A stretch of 64,000 nucleotides of DNA from Carboxylicivirga caseinilyticus (lineage in GTDB: Bacteria > Bacteroidota > Bacteroidia > Bacteroidales > Marinilabiliaceae): the NCBI GenBank assembly GCA_025499705.1, contig JAFMVE010000003.1, positions 62,001 through 126,000 of the forward strand. The letters run 5' to 3'. A program made the translations under genes and the position numbers. The notes below the pieces were generated by a model. That model was not told the DNA's origin. It did no database searches and saw only the letters and a list, made by a program, of their open reading frames with translations. Every line of letters begins with the position of its first letter. The first letter of the stretch is position 1. Shown piece after piece: positions 27,307-35,768 of the stretch.

Positions 27307-28128
27307 ATGGAACTATTTGGTTATACAATTGAAATGGAGAAAATCCAGGAAATGGTTATTACTTATGGTAGTAAGCTGATTATTGGATTATTGATTCTTA
27401 TTATTGGTCTTTGGGTTATAGGACTAATTGTAAAAGGTTTTAAAAAGGTACTTACTGCACGTAGTATTGACGCCACGCTTGTACCTTTTCTGGTTAGCAT
27501 AGTTAGTGTTACTCTTAAAGTAATGTTGGTTATCAGTGTTATAACCTATCTGGGTGTAAATATGACATCCTTTGTTGCTATACTGGGTGCTGCTGGTTTG
27601 GCAGTAGGTATGGCATTATCAGGAACCTTACAAAATTTTGCCGGTGGGGTCATTTTATTAATTCTTCGTCCTTTTAAAGTGGGTGATTATATCGAAGCTC
27701 AGGGTTATTCAGGTAGTGTACAGGAGATTCAGATATTTAATACCATCCTTTTAACACCGGATAACAAGAAGATAATTATTCCTAACGGAGGTCTTTCAAC
27801 AGGTGCGATGATCAACTATTCAGCACAGGAAACCCGTCGTGTTGATTTTAAATTTGGTATTGGTTATGGTGATGATATTGACAAGGCAAAACAAGTGATT
27901 GCTGAAGTTATTTCACGTAACGATAAAGTATTAAATGATCCGGAACCATTCATTGCGGTTATCGAACATGGTGATAACTCTGTGAATATAGTAACACGTG
28001 TATGGGCTAATGCGTCTGATTACTGGGGAGTATATTTCTATATGATGGAATATGTGAAGAAGGAATTTGATGCTCAAGGTATTTCTATTCCGTTCCCACA
28101 ACGTGATGTGCATATTATTAAAGAATAA
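27307..28128 (+). CDS. small-conductance mechanosensitive channel (MscS family)
   Basis: 273 residues, about the length of E. coli MscS. Three hydrophobic helices lie at about 20-110, and the pore-lining TM3 with its Gly/Ala pattern (GAAGLAVGMALSGTLQNFAGGVILLILRPF) is followed by the beta domain (VGDYIEAQGYSGSVQEI) and the alpha-beta C-terminal vestibule. It releases solutes during hypo-osmotic shock. It is monocistronic and followed by a hairpin at 28153-28194. Confidence 0.95.
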   Translation: MELFGYTIEMEKIQEMVITYGSKLIIGLLILIIGLWVIGLIVKGFKKVLTARSIDATLVPFLVSIVSVTLKVMLVISVITYLGVNMTSFVAILGAAGLAVGMALSGTLQNFAGGVILLILRPFKVGDYIEAQGYSGSVQEIQIFNTILLTPDNKKIIIPNGGLSTGAMINYSAQETRRVDFKFGIGYGDDIDKAKQVIAEVISRNDKVLNDPEPFIAVIEHGDNSVNIVTRVWANASDYWGVYFYMMEYVKKEFDAQGISIPFPQRDVHIIKE

Positions 28129-28152
28129 TTAATAAAAAATGAATTTTAAGAT

Positions 28153-28194
28153 AAGTAATGGTTCGTAGAGTCTTATCTTTATGAACTGTTACTT
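28153..28194 (+). terminator. terminator after mscS-like gene
   Basis: AAGTAATGGTTC (28153-28164) pairs with GAACTGTTACTT (28183-28194), 10 of 12 bases, and is followed by ATTTTTAT. Confidence 0.55.
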
Positions 28195-28216
28195 ATTTTT
28201 ATAAACACCCTGACTC

Positions 28217-29101
28217 ATGAGGAAATTAATTTTTGGACTGATTTGCATGCTTAGTACGTCGTTGTCGGCACAGGATGCAATGAAGGATACGACTTATTGG
28301 ACTATTGGAGGTACCTCTTCTTTTACTTTTAATCAGGTAACTTTAACCAACTGGTCTGCCGGAGGAAAGAACTCACTTGCCGGAACCGCTTTATTTAATA
28401 CACATTTTAACTATAAGAAAGACAAGGTCAATTGGGATAATTTAATTGATCTTGGTTATGGATTGACAAAACAAGGAACAGATAACGCTTTCAAATCGGA
28501 AGATAAAATCTATGTAGTTTCCAAGTATGGATATTCTGCTGGTAAGCATTGGTTCTATTCAGGATTACTTGATTTTAAAACGCAGTTTGATAATGGTTTT
28601 AGCGATCCACCGGCAAATACGAAGAAAGTATCGGAGTTTATGGCGCCTGGATACCTGAATCTTTCACTCGGTATGGATTATAAACCTTCAGATAATTTTT
28701 CGTTATACATCTCGCCATTAACTTCAAAAATGACCATTGTGTTGGATGATTCACTTTCAAGTGTTGGGGCTTATGGGGTTGAAGATGACAAAAATCTTAG
28801 AGCAGAATATGGTGCATCAGTTAAATTAACTGCTAAAAAAGCGAACGTTATAAAAAATGTAGATGTGGCTACCCGTCTGGATTTGTTCTCTAATTTAGCT
28901 AATAAGCCACAAAATGTTGATGTCAACTGGGAAGTGGTTTTCAATGCCAAGGTAAATGATTATTTAAGCGCAATAGCTTCGTTTAACCTTATTTATGATG
29001 ATGATATCAGTTATACTGATAGTGACGGAGTAGATCAGGGGCCGCAGGTGCAGTTTAAACAATTATTCGGTTTTGGTTTGAGTTATAAGTTTGGAAAATA
29101 A
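28217..29101 (+). CDS. DUF3078 outer-membrane-associated protein
   Basis: 294 residues with a signal peptide (cleavage near SLSAQ). The family signature near the N-terminus is present (SFTFNQVTLTNWSAGGKNSLAGTA), followed by repeated amphipathic beta strands and an aromatic C-terminus (FGFGLSYKFGK), as in an outer-membrane barrel. DUF3078 is widespread in Bacteroidota and has no assigned function. A strong terminator lies 20 bp downstream. Confidence 0.88.
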   Translation: MRKLIFGLICMLSTSLSAQDAMKDTTYWTIGGTSSFTFNQVTLTNWSAGGKNSLAGTALFNTHFNYKKDKVNWDNLIDLGYGLTKQGTDNAFKSEDKIYVVSKYGYSAGKHWFYSGLLDFKTQFDNGFSDPPANTKKVSEFMAPGYLNLSLGMDYKPSDNFSLYISPLTSKMTIVLDDSLSSVGAYGVEDDKNLRAEYGASVKLTAKKANVIKNVDVATRLDLFSNLANKPQNVDVNWEVVFNAKVNDYLSAIASFNLIYDDDISYTDSDGVDQGPQVQFKQLFGFGLSYKFGK

Positions 29102-29120
29102 CAGATAGAATCAAATATAG

Positions 29121-29155
29121 AAAGGCAGTGAAAACAATAATCACTGCCTTTTTTT
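29121..29155. terminator. rho-independent terminator between DUF3078 and pirin genes
   Basis: AAAGGCAGTG (29121-29130) and CACTGCCTTT (29142-29151) form a 10-bp stem with an 11-base loop, followed by a run of T. It serves the plus-strand gene and, because the 5' arm begins AAA, may serve the convergent pirin gene weakly. Confidence 0.85.
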
Positions 29156-29159
29156 GTTG

Positions 29160-29867
29160 TTATTTCGGTATTTCGAGAAATAGTATGTGTGCATCTTTTG
29201 AAATGTTCAGTTTAATGGTTTCAGTTTCCCAAATTCCGATGGCATCCCTACGGCTTAGTTTTTTGTCATCGATTTCAACTTCTCCTTCAATTAGATAAGT
29301 ATACAATCCATTTGTTTCATCACTAAAGGTATATTCAACTGTTTGACCAGCATCAAATTTACCCATGCTTATAACAGTATTCTGATGAATCTTTAAGGGA
29401 GCATCTACCTTTCGACCTCCTACCACAGGCTTAATTTGATTATGAAACTCGGATTCAGAATACCTGTATTGAGAGTAACCTGGTTGAAGGTTCTTTTCAT
29501 CAGGAAATATCCAGATCTGAAGTAGTTTTAGCGTTTCTGATTGTGACGCATTAAACTCAGAGTGTTGAATACCTGAACCCGCAGTCATTACCTGAACCTC
29601 ATTTACTCCGATTACTTCTTCATGACCTGCACTATCGGCATGTTTAACAGCACCTTCCAATGGAATGGTGATAATCTCCATGTTATCATGAGGATGTGTT
29701 CCGAATCCCATCCCAGGAGCAATGGTGTCGTCATTGATTACACGTAAGGCTCCAAAATGTATTTTGGAAGGATTATAATACCCGGCAAAGCTAAAGCTAT
29801 GCCAGGTATCGAGCCAGCCATGATTGGCATGGCCACGATCTTCTGCTTTATGAATTATATGTTGCAT
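29160..29867 (-). CDS. pirin family protein (YhhW-like bicupin)
   Basis: 235 residues. The N-terminal cupin has the pirin metal site GTHPHDNMEIIT (His, His, Glu) and later QVMTAGSGIQHSEFN; the second cupin is shorter and beta-rich. YhhW-type pirins have quercetinase activity in vitro, and the physiological role here is unknown. Its start lies 20 bases inside the end of the upstream DoxX gene, so translation is probably coupled. The AraC gene upstream may control the pair. Confidence 0.92.
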   Translation of the reverse strand: MQHIIHKAEDRGHANHGWLDTWHSFSFAGYYNPSKIHFGALRVINDDTIAPGMGFGTHPHDNMEIITIPLEGAVKHADSAGHEEVIGVNEVQVMTAGSGIQHSEFNASQSETLKLLQIWIFPDEKNLQPGYSQYRYSESEFHNQIKPVVGGRKVDAPLKIHQNTVISMGKFDAGQTVEYTFSDETNGLYTYLIEGEVEIDDKKLSRRDAIGIWETETIKLNISKDAHILFLEIPK

Positions 29868-30246
29868 GTGTTTTTGGTTTTAATAAAGGCATATAATATG
29901 CTTTGTGAGCAATTAATTGTATTAAGGCAAATACAAATACTACATAAGCAATCAGGCCTGAAGCTGGTTCAAGAACTGCGTGGTAAAGTAAAATATTAAT
30001 AGCGATAGGCATAAAAACTATCGATGCCAATGCAGTAAAACGATTGGTTAAGAAGGCAACTCCGGTTGCAATTTCGATTAGTTTAATAACAGGAAAAACA
30101 TAACCCGATTTAAATAATCCCATCATAAATTCTCCTGCTACACCTGTTGGGGCATCCATTGGGATGAAATTAAAAAATCCATTCAAACCAAAAATTACCA
30201 ATAATACTCCTAAAATGTAACGTGTAATAAGTGCTACTTTGCTCAT
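29848..30246 (-). CDS. DoxX-family membrane protein
   Basis: 132 residues with four hydrophobic helices; the region around VIFGLNGFFNFIP near the N-terminus and EIATGVAFLTNRFTALA in the middle fit DoxX/DoxD-like proteins. DoxX members are linked to thiol-redox and oxidative-stress functions in some bacteria, but the activity here is unassigned. It overlaps the pirin gene by 20 bases and is preceded by a TAnnTTTG box and paired direct repeats. Confidence 0.88.
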   Translation of the reverse strand: MSKVALITRYILGVLLVIFGLNGFFNFIPMDAPTGVAGEFMMGLFKSGYVFPVIKLIEIATGVAFLTNRFTALASIVFMPIAINILLYHAVLEPASGLIAYVVFVFALIQLIAHKAYYMPLLKPKTHATYNS

Positions 30247-30283
30247 TTCTTAAATTTTTATTGTTATTAATTATTTTATGAAG

Positions 30284-30291
30284 CAAAAGTA
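30284..30291 (-). promoter_or_regulatory. -7 element of the DoxX-pirin operon
   Basis: TACTTTTG on the minus strand matches TAnnTTTG, giving a leader of about 30 bases. There is no consensus -33, as expected for an activator-dependent promoter. Confidence 0.5.
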
Positions 30292-30314
30292 GAGGATGGA
30301 AGAGTGTCAGAAAA

Positions 30315-30344
30315 TGGACAAATCCCAGCTTTATTTGGACAAAT
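30315..30344 (-). promoter_or_regulatory. direct repeats, likely AraC-type activator sites
   Basis: TGGACAAAT occurs at 30315-30323 and again at 30336-30344, 21 bp apart (two helical turns), just upstream of the DoxX -7 box. The distal copy overlaps the last codons of the araC-type gene. Spacing and orientation suit an AraC dimer activating the DoxX-pirin operon. Confidence 0.5.
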
Positions 30345-31218
30345 TCTGAATGTGTTGTCTAAACTCCTTCATTGTCTGTCCAGTATGCTTTTTAAAGTAC
30401 CTGCTGAAATAGGCCGTATCCTCAAAACCCAGTTGTAATGCAATTTCTTTAAAACTCAGATTGGTAGTAAATAATAACTTGCGCGTTTCGTTAAGTATTT
30501 TGTTGCGTATTAATTCACTTGCCGTTATTCCTGCCAGGTCTTTTGTAACCTCGTTCAGACATTCGGGTTGAATATTCAATTGCTGTGCATAATCTGCTAC
30601 CTGGCGGGTTTGATTAAATTGTTCGCCTAATAACTTCTTAAACTGTAATAATGTTGAATGGTGCGAAGATGGAATAGAAGCACCGGAATGCAAAGGAGAT
30701 TCATGAAGCTGGTGTTGTGCCTTAAGTAGTAACACATTTAAAAAGTTCTTCAATAATAAACCGTTTCCATTTAATTCGCCATGATATTCATTTTTCATCA
30801 TCTGAATCAAATTCTCATATTCATCTGCCGATTTGGAAGTTAATGGCAAAAGAGAATAAATCTGATCATCACTAAAGAAAGGAAGGTCTTTAAAAAAAGT
30901 GCTTTGTTCAAGATTGATAAAGGCATGGTTAAATATCACAGTGCTTCCCATAGAAGTTGGGGCAATCTCCATTCGGTGTAAAATGCCGGGACCAATAAAC
31001 AGTAGGCCGGGAGTTGGAATTTTTTCGCTTAAATGAGCCGTACTATAATTCACATCTCCTTCTTTCAATAAATAGATGGTATAAAAATCATGAGAATGTT
31101 CAGTATTATTAGCATCTCGTGCAGCAGAACACAATTGCTGTAATTCACTAACCAGCAAAAATGGTTGTTCTGTGTTTTTTACAGGATTTAAATATTTATT
31201 GATAATGTCTTGGTTCAT
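30331..31218 (-). CDS. AraC-family transcriptional regulator
   Basis: 295 residues. About 20-190 is an AraC-type cupin sensor region (HSHDFYTIYLLKEGDVNY, PGLLFIGPGILHRM). The C-terminal two-helix-turn-helix domain is clear: TRQVADYAQQLNIQPECLNEVTKD and LSFKEIALQLGFEDTAYFSRYFKKHTGQTMKEFR. It lies 84 bp upstream of the DoxX-pirin operon in the same direction, with paired direct repeats in that gap, so it is likely their activator. The inducer is unknown. Confidence 0.92.
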   Translation of the reverse strand: MNQDIINKYLNPVKNTEQPFLLVSELQQLCSAARDANNTEHSHDFYTIYLLKEGDVNYSTAHLSEKIPTPGLLFIGPGILHRMEIAPTSMGSTVIFNHAFINLEQSTFFKDLPFFSDDQIYSLLPLTSKSADEYENLIQMMKNEYHGELNGNGLLLKNFLNVLLLKAQHQLHESPLHSGASIPSSHHSTLLQFKKLLGEQFNQTRQVADYAQQLNIQPECLNEVTKDLAGITASELIRNKILNETRKLLFTTNLSFKEIALQLGFEDTAYFSRYFKKHTGQTMKEFRQHIQNLSK

Positions 31219-31253
31219 AATAGAAAAACAGAATTGACATTGAAAGGTTTGAA

Positions 31254-31460
31254 CTAACGTAATGGTTTTAGCAGGTACTCCAATCCATTAAGTTTAATTT
31301 CATATAAGGTATGAAGTAACATTCCCAATTGCCCTTCCGGAAATCCTTTTTGATGATACCAAACCAGATAAGGTTCAGGTAGATCGCATAGGATTCGCCC
31401 CTGGTATTTACCATAGGGCATTCTCATTTTAGTAAGCTTAACTAATATTTCAGGATTCAT
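31254..31460 (-). CDS. DUF3820 family protein
   Basis: 68 residues matching the whole small DUF3820 family: MPYGKYQGRILCDLPEPYLVWYHQKGFPEGQLGMLL. The family occurs as single small proteins or beside nucleic-acid enzymes, with no proven role. It is 35 bp upstream of the AraC-type gene on the same strand. Confidence 0.9.
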   Translation of the reverse strand: MNPEILVKLTKMRMPYGKYQGRILCDLPEPYLVWYHQKGFPEGQLGMLLHTLYEIKLNGLEYLLKPLR

Positions 31461-31693
31461 TCCTTTTTCTTTTTACCAGCAAAGGTAATCAACTCAATTA
31501 ATAATGAATCACACTAACAAAGTTTAAAATATAACTAAAAACAAGTATAAGTTAAAAATAAAACAAAAAGTATTGTTAGAGTTTTAAAATAAACATATAT
31601 TGCAATGTGTTCAGATGAAATTGAATTTTGAATAAGTTGGGTCATTCTATCATTTAAAGCTGAATTTGGGGAAAGGAAGTTTTGTGAGTTAAT

Positions 31694-31709
31694 GACCGAA
31701 AATTCGGTC
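31694..31709. promoter_or_regulatory. palindrome upstream of the citDE-led cluster
   Basis: GACCGAA-AA-TTCGGTC has perfect 7-bp arms and ends 31 bp before the start of the CitD-CitE gene. The GC-rich arms stand out in an AT-rich intergenic region, so an operator is plausible. No clear TAnnTTTG promoter was found nearby. Confidence 0.45.
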
Positions 31710-31740
31710 CTGTGAATGGCAAATTAATAATCATAACAAT

Positions 31741-32946
31741 ATGATTGCACAAGCAGGAAATATAGGTGATGCAGTACGTTCTGATTGTTTTGTACGGCTT
31801 GAACTTAAAGAGCAGGGAGGTATTTGTGTTAATGTAAGAAGCAAAGTTAGTAAGCTATATGGCAATCAAATTAACAAACTATGTCGCGAGGTTTTAAAGT
31901 TTTTTGATGTAAGGCATGCTGTTCTCAGTATTGAGGACAAAGGAGCATTGCCTTTTGTGATTGCTGCACGTATTGAAGCAGCTATACATCAACTTATTAT
32001 TACTGATCAAACGTATCTCACCAGTTTGGAAGATGGCAATAGTATCGCTACCCCACAAGATCACATTCGCCGCTCACGTTTATACCTTCCGGGAAACAAC
32101 CCCAAGTTGATGCTAAATGCCGGCATTTATGGGGCTGATGGAGTAATTCTTGATTTAGAAGACAGTGTGGCTCCGGATAAAAAAGAAGAGGCACGTATCC
32201 TTGTGAGAAATGCTTTGCGATCAGTTAATTTTTACGGAGCTGAGCGTATGGTTCGCATTAATCAACTTGCTGCGGGCTTGGATGATATAGACTGGATTGC
32301 AAATGAAGGAGTCAATCTGATATTAATACCCAAATGCGAAAGTGCTGATGATATTCATCTTACAGAGGAAAGAATTCAACAAGTTAAAAAGGATAAGACC
32401 TTTCCTGTACATCTGATGCCAATAATTGAAAGCGCATTAGGAGTTCAAAATGCTTATGCAATTGCATCAGCATCAGAAAATGTAGTAGCTCTTGCCATTG
32501 GATTGGAAGATTACACCGCTGATATTGGAGCTCAGCGAACCAACGAAGCCAGAGAATCATTTTATGCCCGTTCAGCTGTTGTTAATGCGGCTAAAGCGGC
32601 AGGTAAACAGGCAATCGACTCTGTATTTTCTGATATTGAAGATATGGATGCCTTGACCAAAAACATAGCAGAATCCAAAGCTCTTGGATTTACCGGAATG
32701 GGATGTATCCATCCTCGACAGATTAGTTATATCAATCAGGGATATGCTCCCAATGATGCTGAAATTGAGAAAGCAAAGAAGATTGTTAATGCTTTTCAAA
32801 TTGCTTTGGAGAATGGAAGTGGCGTGGTTGCTTTGGGTTCAAAGATGATTGATCCTCCGGTAGTAAAACGGGCACAGAAATTAATTGATATGGCTGTTCT
32901 AACCGGAAAGCTATCAAAAGACTGGAGGGAAGCTTATGTCGGATAA
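31741..32946 (+). CDS. citE: CitD-CitE fusion: (homo)citrate lyase acyl carrier plus beta subunit
   Basis: 401 residues. Residues 1-85 match the citrate lyase acyl-carrier subunit CitD, including Ser14 in VRSDCFV, the residue that carries the phosphoribosyl-dephospho-CoA group, and the VLSIEDKGALPFVIAARIEAA core. Residues about 105-400 are the CitE lyase subunit (RSRLYLPGNNPKLM, GVILDLEDSVAPDKKEEAR, LMPIIESALGVQNAY, IGLEDYTADIG, GFTGMGCIHPRQI). CitD and CitE are normally separate proteins, so the fusion is unusual. The CitF gene overlaps its end by 11 bases. CitE releases the oxo-acid from the acyl carrier. The surrounding genes suggest homocitrate rather than citrate as substrate (inference). 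CitC, CitX and CitG are not in the window. Confidence 0.88.
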   Translation: MIAQAGNIGDAVRSDCFVRLELKEQGGICVNVRSKVSKLYGNQINKLCREVLKFFDVRHAVLSIEDKGALPFVIAARIEAAIHQLIITDQTYLTSLEDGNSIATPQDHIRRSRLYLPGNNPKLMLNAGIYGADGVILDLEDSVAPDKKEEARILVRNALRSVNFYGAERMVRINQLAAGLDDIDWIANEGVNLILIPKCESADDIHLTEERIQQVKKDKTFPVHLMPIIESALGVQNAYAIASASENVVALAIGLEDYTADIGAQRTNEARESFYARSAVVNAAKAAGKQAIDSVFSDIEDMDALTKNIAESKALGFTGMGCIHPRQISYINQGYAPNDAEIEKAKKIVNAFQIALENGSGVVALGSKMIDPPVVKRAQKLIDMAVLTGKLSKDWREAYVG

Positions 32947-34495
32947 ATTAGTAAAGAATGCTGCCGGACGTTGGATTCCTGAAATGGTAAATGGGGAGAA
33001 AGTCATTCCGTTTAAGGGAGTTGGGAAATATAAGCCTGAAGGAAATAAAATGGCACCCAGAATATCGTCATGTGCAGATTATCCTTTGGATGGAAATAAA
33101 CAGGTTAAAAACCTGGAGGAAGCTTTGATAAGAGCCGGTTTAAAGGATGGTATGACTATTTCGACTCATCATCATTTCCGAAACGGTGATTTGGTTGCCA
33201 ATATGGTGTTTGATGTAGCAAAGAAGATGGGAGTGAAGAACCTGCGTTGGTTTCCATCAGCCTCTTTTCCCTGTCATGATCATCTGATTCCCTATCTCGA
33301 AGATGGAACCATAAGTCATATAGAGGGAAGCATGAACGGGCCACTCGGCAAATTTTGCAGTGAAGGTAAAATGTCGAAGACAGCTGTTTTACGTTCTCAT
33401 GGTGGTCGTTATCAGGCTGTTCAGGATGGAGAAGTGAAGATAGATATAGCTGTGATTGCAGCTTCGTGCGCTGATGCATTTGGTAATGCCAATGGTATTA
33501 ATGGTGAATCAAACAGCGGATTGCTGGGTTTTGCATTAGCCGATTCGCAATATGCCGAAAAGGTGATTGTGGTAACAGATACCTTGGTACCATTTCCATG
33601 TGTTCCCTGGCAGATTCAAGGCAATTATGTTGATTTTACTGTTTTAGTTGATAAGGTAGGCATACCTGAAAAAATAGTGTCGGGAACAACACAGGTAACA
33701 AAAAGCCCTGATCGACTTCTTATAGCTGAGATGACTGCTAAATTCTGTGAGGTAACAGGCATCATTCATAATGGATTCTCATTTCAGGCAGGTGCTGGCG
33801 GAACAGCTCTATCCATAGGTATTTACTTTGGCGATATCATGCGTCGTAAAAACATTAAAGCACGTTTTGCCCGTGGCGGAAGTAATCAATACCTGGTAAA
33901 TTTAATGGAAGAAGGATTGGTGGAATACATTATGGATGGTCAGACTTTTGATTTGGAAGGAGTTCGATCCATGCGCGAGAATCCGAATCATGTCTGGACA
34001 AGTCCTTTTACCAGCTATAACTATCATGGCAAGGGTAATTTTGCCGGACTGGTTGATGTAGTGATTTTGGGCGCTACCGAGGTTGATGTCAATTTCAATG
34101 CCAATGTGGTTACACACTCCGATGGTTACCTGATGCATGGTATCGGTGGATGGCAGAATTGTTTGTTCTCAAAAACGGTTATTCTACCGTTACCCTTGTT
34201 CCGCGATCGCATTCCTGTTATAGTTGATGAGGTAACTACACTTTGCGGACCCGGAGAATTGATAGATGTGATTGTAACAGAACGAGGTATTGCTATCAAT
34301 CCATTACGAACTGATTTGATTGATAAGGTGAAAGGATCAGGTTTACCTGTTAAAACCATTCAACAACTAAAAGAAGAAGCAGAGCATATTTGTGGTAAAC
34401 CCCAGCGGCCAAAGCCAAATGATAAAATTGTAGCGGCCATTAAATGGGTTGATGGAACCGTCATTGATGTGGTACATCAGGTGGCTGATCAATAA
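32936..34495 (+). CDS. citF: citrate lyase alpha subunit (CitF-like acyl-ACP:citrate ACP transferase)
   Basis: 519 residues, the usual CitF length. It matches CitF throughout: GMTISTHHHFRNGD, FPSASFPCHDHLIPYL, VLRSHGGRYQAVQDGE, ADAFGNANGINGESNSGLLG, IVVTDTLVPFPCVPWQI, and the C-terminal TTLCGPGELIDVIVTERGIAINP. CitF transfers the acyl-carrier thioester from acetyl to the citrate-type substrate before cleavage by CitE. It overlaps the CitD-CitE gene by 11 bases, so the two are translated together. In this cluster the natural substrate may be homocitrate (inference). The next gene follows after 63 bp. Confidence 0.92.
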   Translation: MSDKLVKNAAGRWIPEMVNGEKVIPFKGVGKYKPEGNKMAPRISSCADYPLDGNKQVKNLEEALIRAGLKDGMTISTHHHFRNGDLVANMVFDVAKKMGVKNLRWFPSASFPCHDHLIPYLEDGTISHIEGSMNGPLGKFCSEGKMSKTAVLRSHGGRYQAVQDGEVKIDIAVIAASCADAFGNANGINGESNSGLLGFALADSQYAEKVIVVTDTLVPFPCVPWQIQGNYVDFTVLVDKVGIPEKIVSGTTQVTKSPDRLLIAEMTAKFCEVTGIIHNGFSFQAGAGGTALSIGIYFGDIMRRKNIKARFARGGSNQYLVNLMEEGLVEYIMDGQTFDLEGVRSMRENPNHVWTSPFTSYNYHGKGNFAGLVDVVILGATEVDVNFNANVVTHSDGYLMHGIGGWQNCLFSKTVILPLPLFRDRIPVIVDEVTTLCGPGELIDVIVTERGIAINPLRTDLIDKVKGSGLPVKTIQQLKEEAEHICGKPQRPKPNDKIVAAIKWVDGTVIDVVHQVADQ

Positions 34496-34558
34496 TATTA
34501 AAGCAACAATTGAAAACAATTCTATTATCTAATTTATAAAAGTCTAACAGTCAATATT

Positions 34559-35752
34559 ATGAATAAACGAACCATAGTTACAATGCCAGGCGACGGAATC
34601 GGACGCATTGTTTTGGATCAGGCAATAAGAGTTTTAAGTGCAGCAGGCTTTGATGCCAATTATGTTGAAGGTGATATTGGTTGGGAATTTTGGTGTAATG
34701 AGGGCAATCCGCTGCCGGAAAGAACTATTAAGTTACTCGAAGAACATAAAATAGGGTTGTTTGGTGCCATTACATCTAAGCCAAAAGACGAAGCCAGTGC
34801 TGAATTAAATGCTGATTTACAGGGTAGAGGGTTGGTTTATAAAAGCCCCATAGTGGCACTTCGTCAGCATTTTAAAATGGATATTTGCTTACGACCTTGT
34901 AAAACATATAAAGGTAATCCGTTGAATTTTATCCGAAGAGGTGCTAACGGTGAGGTGGAAGAACCAATGGTTGACGTACCTATTTTTCGTCAGAATACAG
35001 AAGGGTTGTATGGAGGAGTAGAATGGAGTGCTCCCAATGGAATTGTTTATGAGGCTTTGATGACACACCCTCAGTTTGTTAAGAATTTTGGAAGTACGCC
35101 TAAAGAAGAATTATCGGTTTCAACCCGCATTTTTACCAAACATGCTACGGAACGCATTCTTCGGGCTGCTTTTGAGCATGCCCGGAAGTATGGATATAAA
35201 TCGGTTACGGTTTGCGAAAAACCCAACGTGATTCGCGAAACATCAGGAATGATGTATAAAATGGCACAACAACTTCAAAAGAATGATTACCCGGAAATAG
35301 AACTGTGGAATACAAATATTGATGCCCAAATGATGTGGTTGACCAAGAATCCTGAAACTTATGGAGTGATGGTGGCTGGCAACATGTTTGGCGATATTCT
35401 TTCCGATGGTTTTGCTGGATTGATTGGTGGTTTAGGATTTGCCTGCAGTGCTCAAATGGGAGAGAGTGGAGTGGCTGTTTTTGAACCAACACATGGCTCT
35501 GCCCCAAAATATGCCGATTACCAAAGATCAATTGTGAATCCTGTTGCAATGATTGAATCAGCTTGTATGATGCTCGATTATATTGATGAAGGGGCAATGG
35601 CAGAGAAAATCCGTAAAGCTATTGCTGCAGTGATTGAAGAAGGAAAAGTTCGCACTTATGATATGCTTAAGATGCCAGGAAAGCCTGATGTTATTGATAA
35701 AGGTGCGGCTACAACTGAACAAATGGCAGATGCTATAATAGCTAAATTATAA
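34559..35752 (+). CDS. isocitrate/homoisocitrate-type NAD-dependent dehydrogenase
   Basis: 397 residues of the beta-decarboxylating dehydrogenase family: TMPGDGIGRIV at the N-terminus, the substrate-binding FRQNTEGLYGGVEW (the NTEGLY form is shared by isocitrate and homoisocitrate enzymes, not by isopropylmalate dehydrogenase, which has ELTGGIYFG), the Lys in VTVCEKPNVIR, metal-binding Asp in GNMFGDILSDGFAG, and FEPTHGSAPKYA. It lies between citrate-lyase-like genes and two aconitase-like genes. In the proposed lysine route it would work in reverse, carboxylating 2-oxoadipate to homoisocitrate. Ordinary isocitrate dehydrogenase activity is the main alternative and cannot be excluded by eye. 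Confidence 0.88.
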   Translation: MNKRTIVTMPGDGIGRIVLDQAIRVLSAAGFDANYVEGDIGWEFWCNEGNPLPERTIKLLEEHKIGLFGAITSKPKDEASAELNADLQGRGLVYKSPIVALRQHFKMDICLRPCKTYKGNPLNFIRRGANGEVEEPMVDVPIFRQNTEGLYGGVEWSAPNGIVYEALMTHPQFVKNFGSTPKEELSVSTRIFTKHATERILRAAFEHARKYGYKSVTVCEKPNVIRETSGMMYKMAQQLQKNDYPEIELWNTNIDAQMMWLTKNPETYGVMVAGNMFGDILSDGFAGLIGGLGFACSAQMGESGVAVFEPTHGSAPKYADYQRSIVNPVAMIESACMMLDYIDEGAMAEKIRKAIAAVIEEGKVRTYDMLKMPGKPDVIDKGAATTEQMADAIIAKL

Positions 35753-35768
35753 TTGAAAAACAGAAGTA

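Noticed and set aside
33156..33479. 107-codon minus-strand frame within citF
   Set aside because: Antisense shadow of a conserved enzyme; no signal peptide or recognisable domain.
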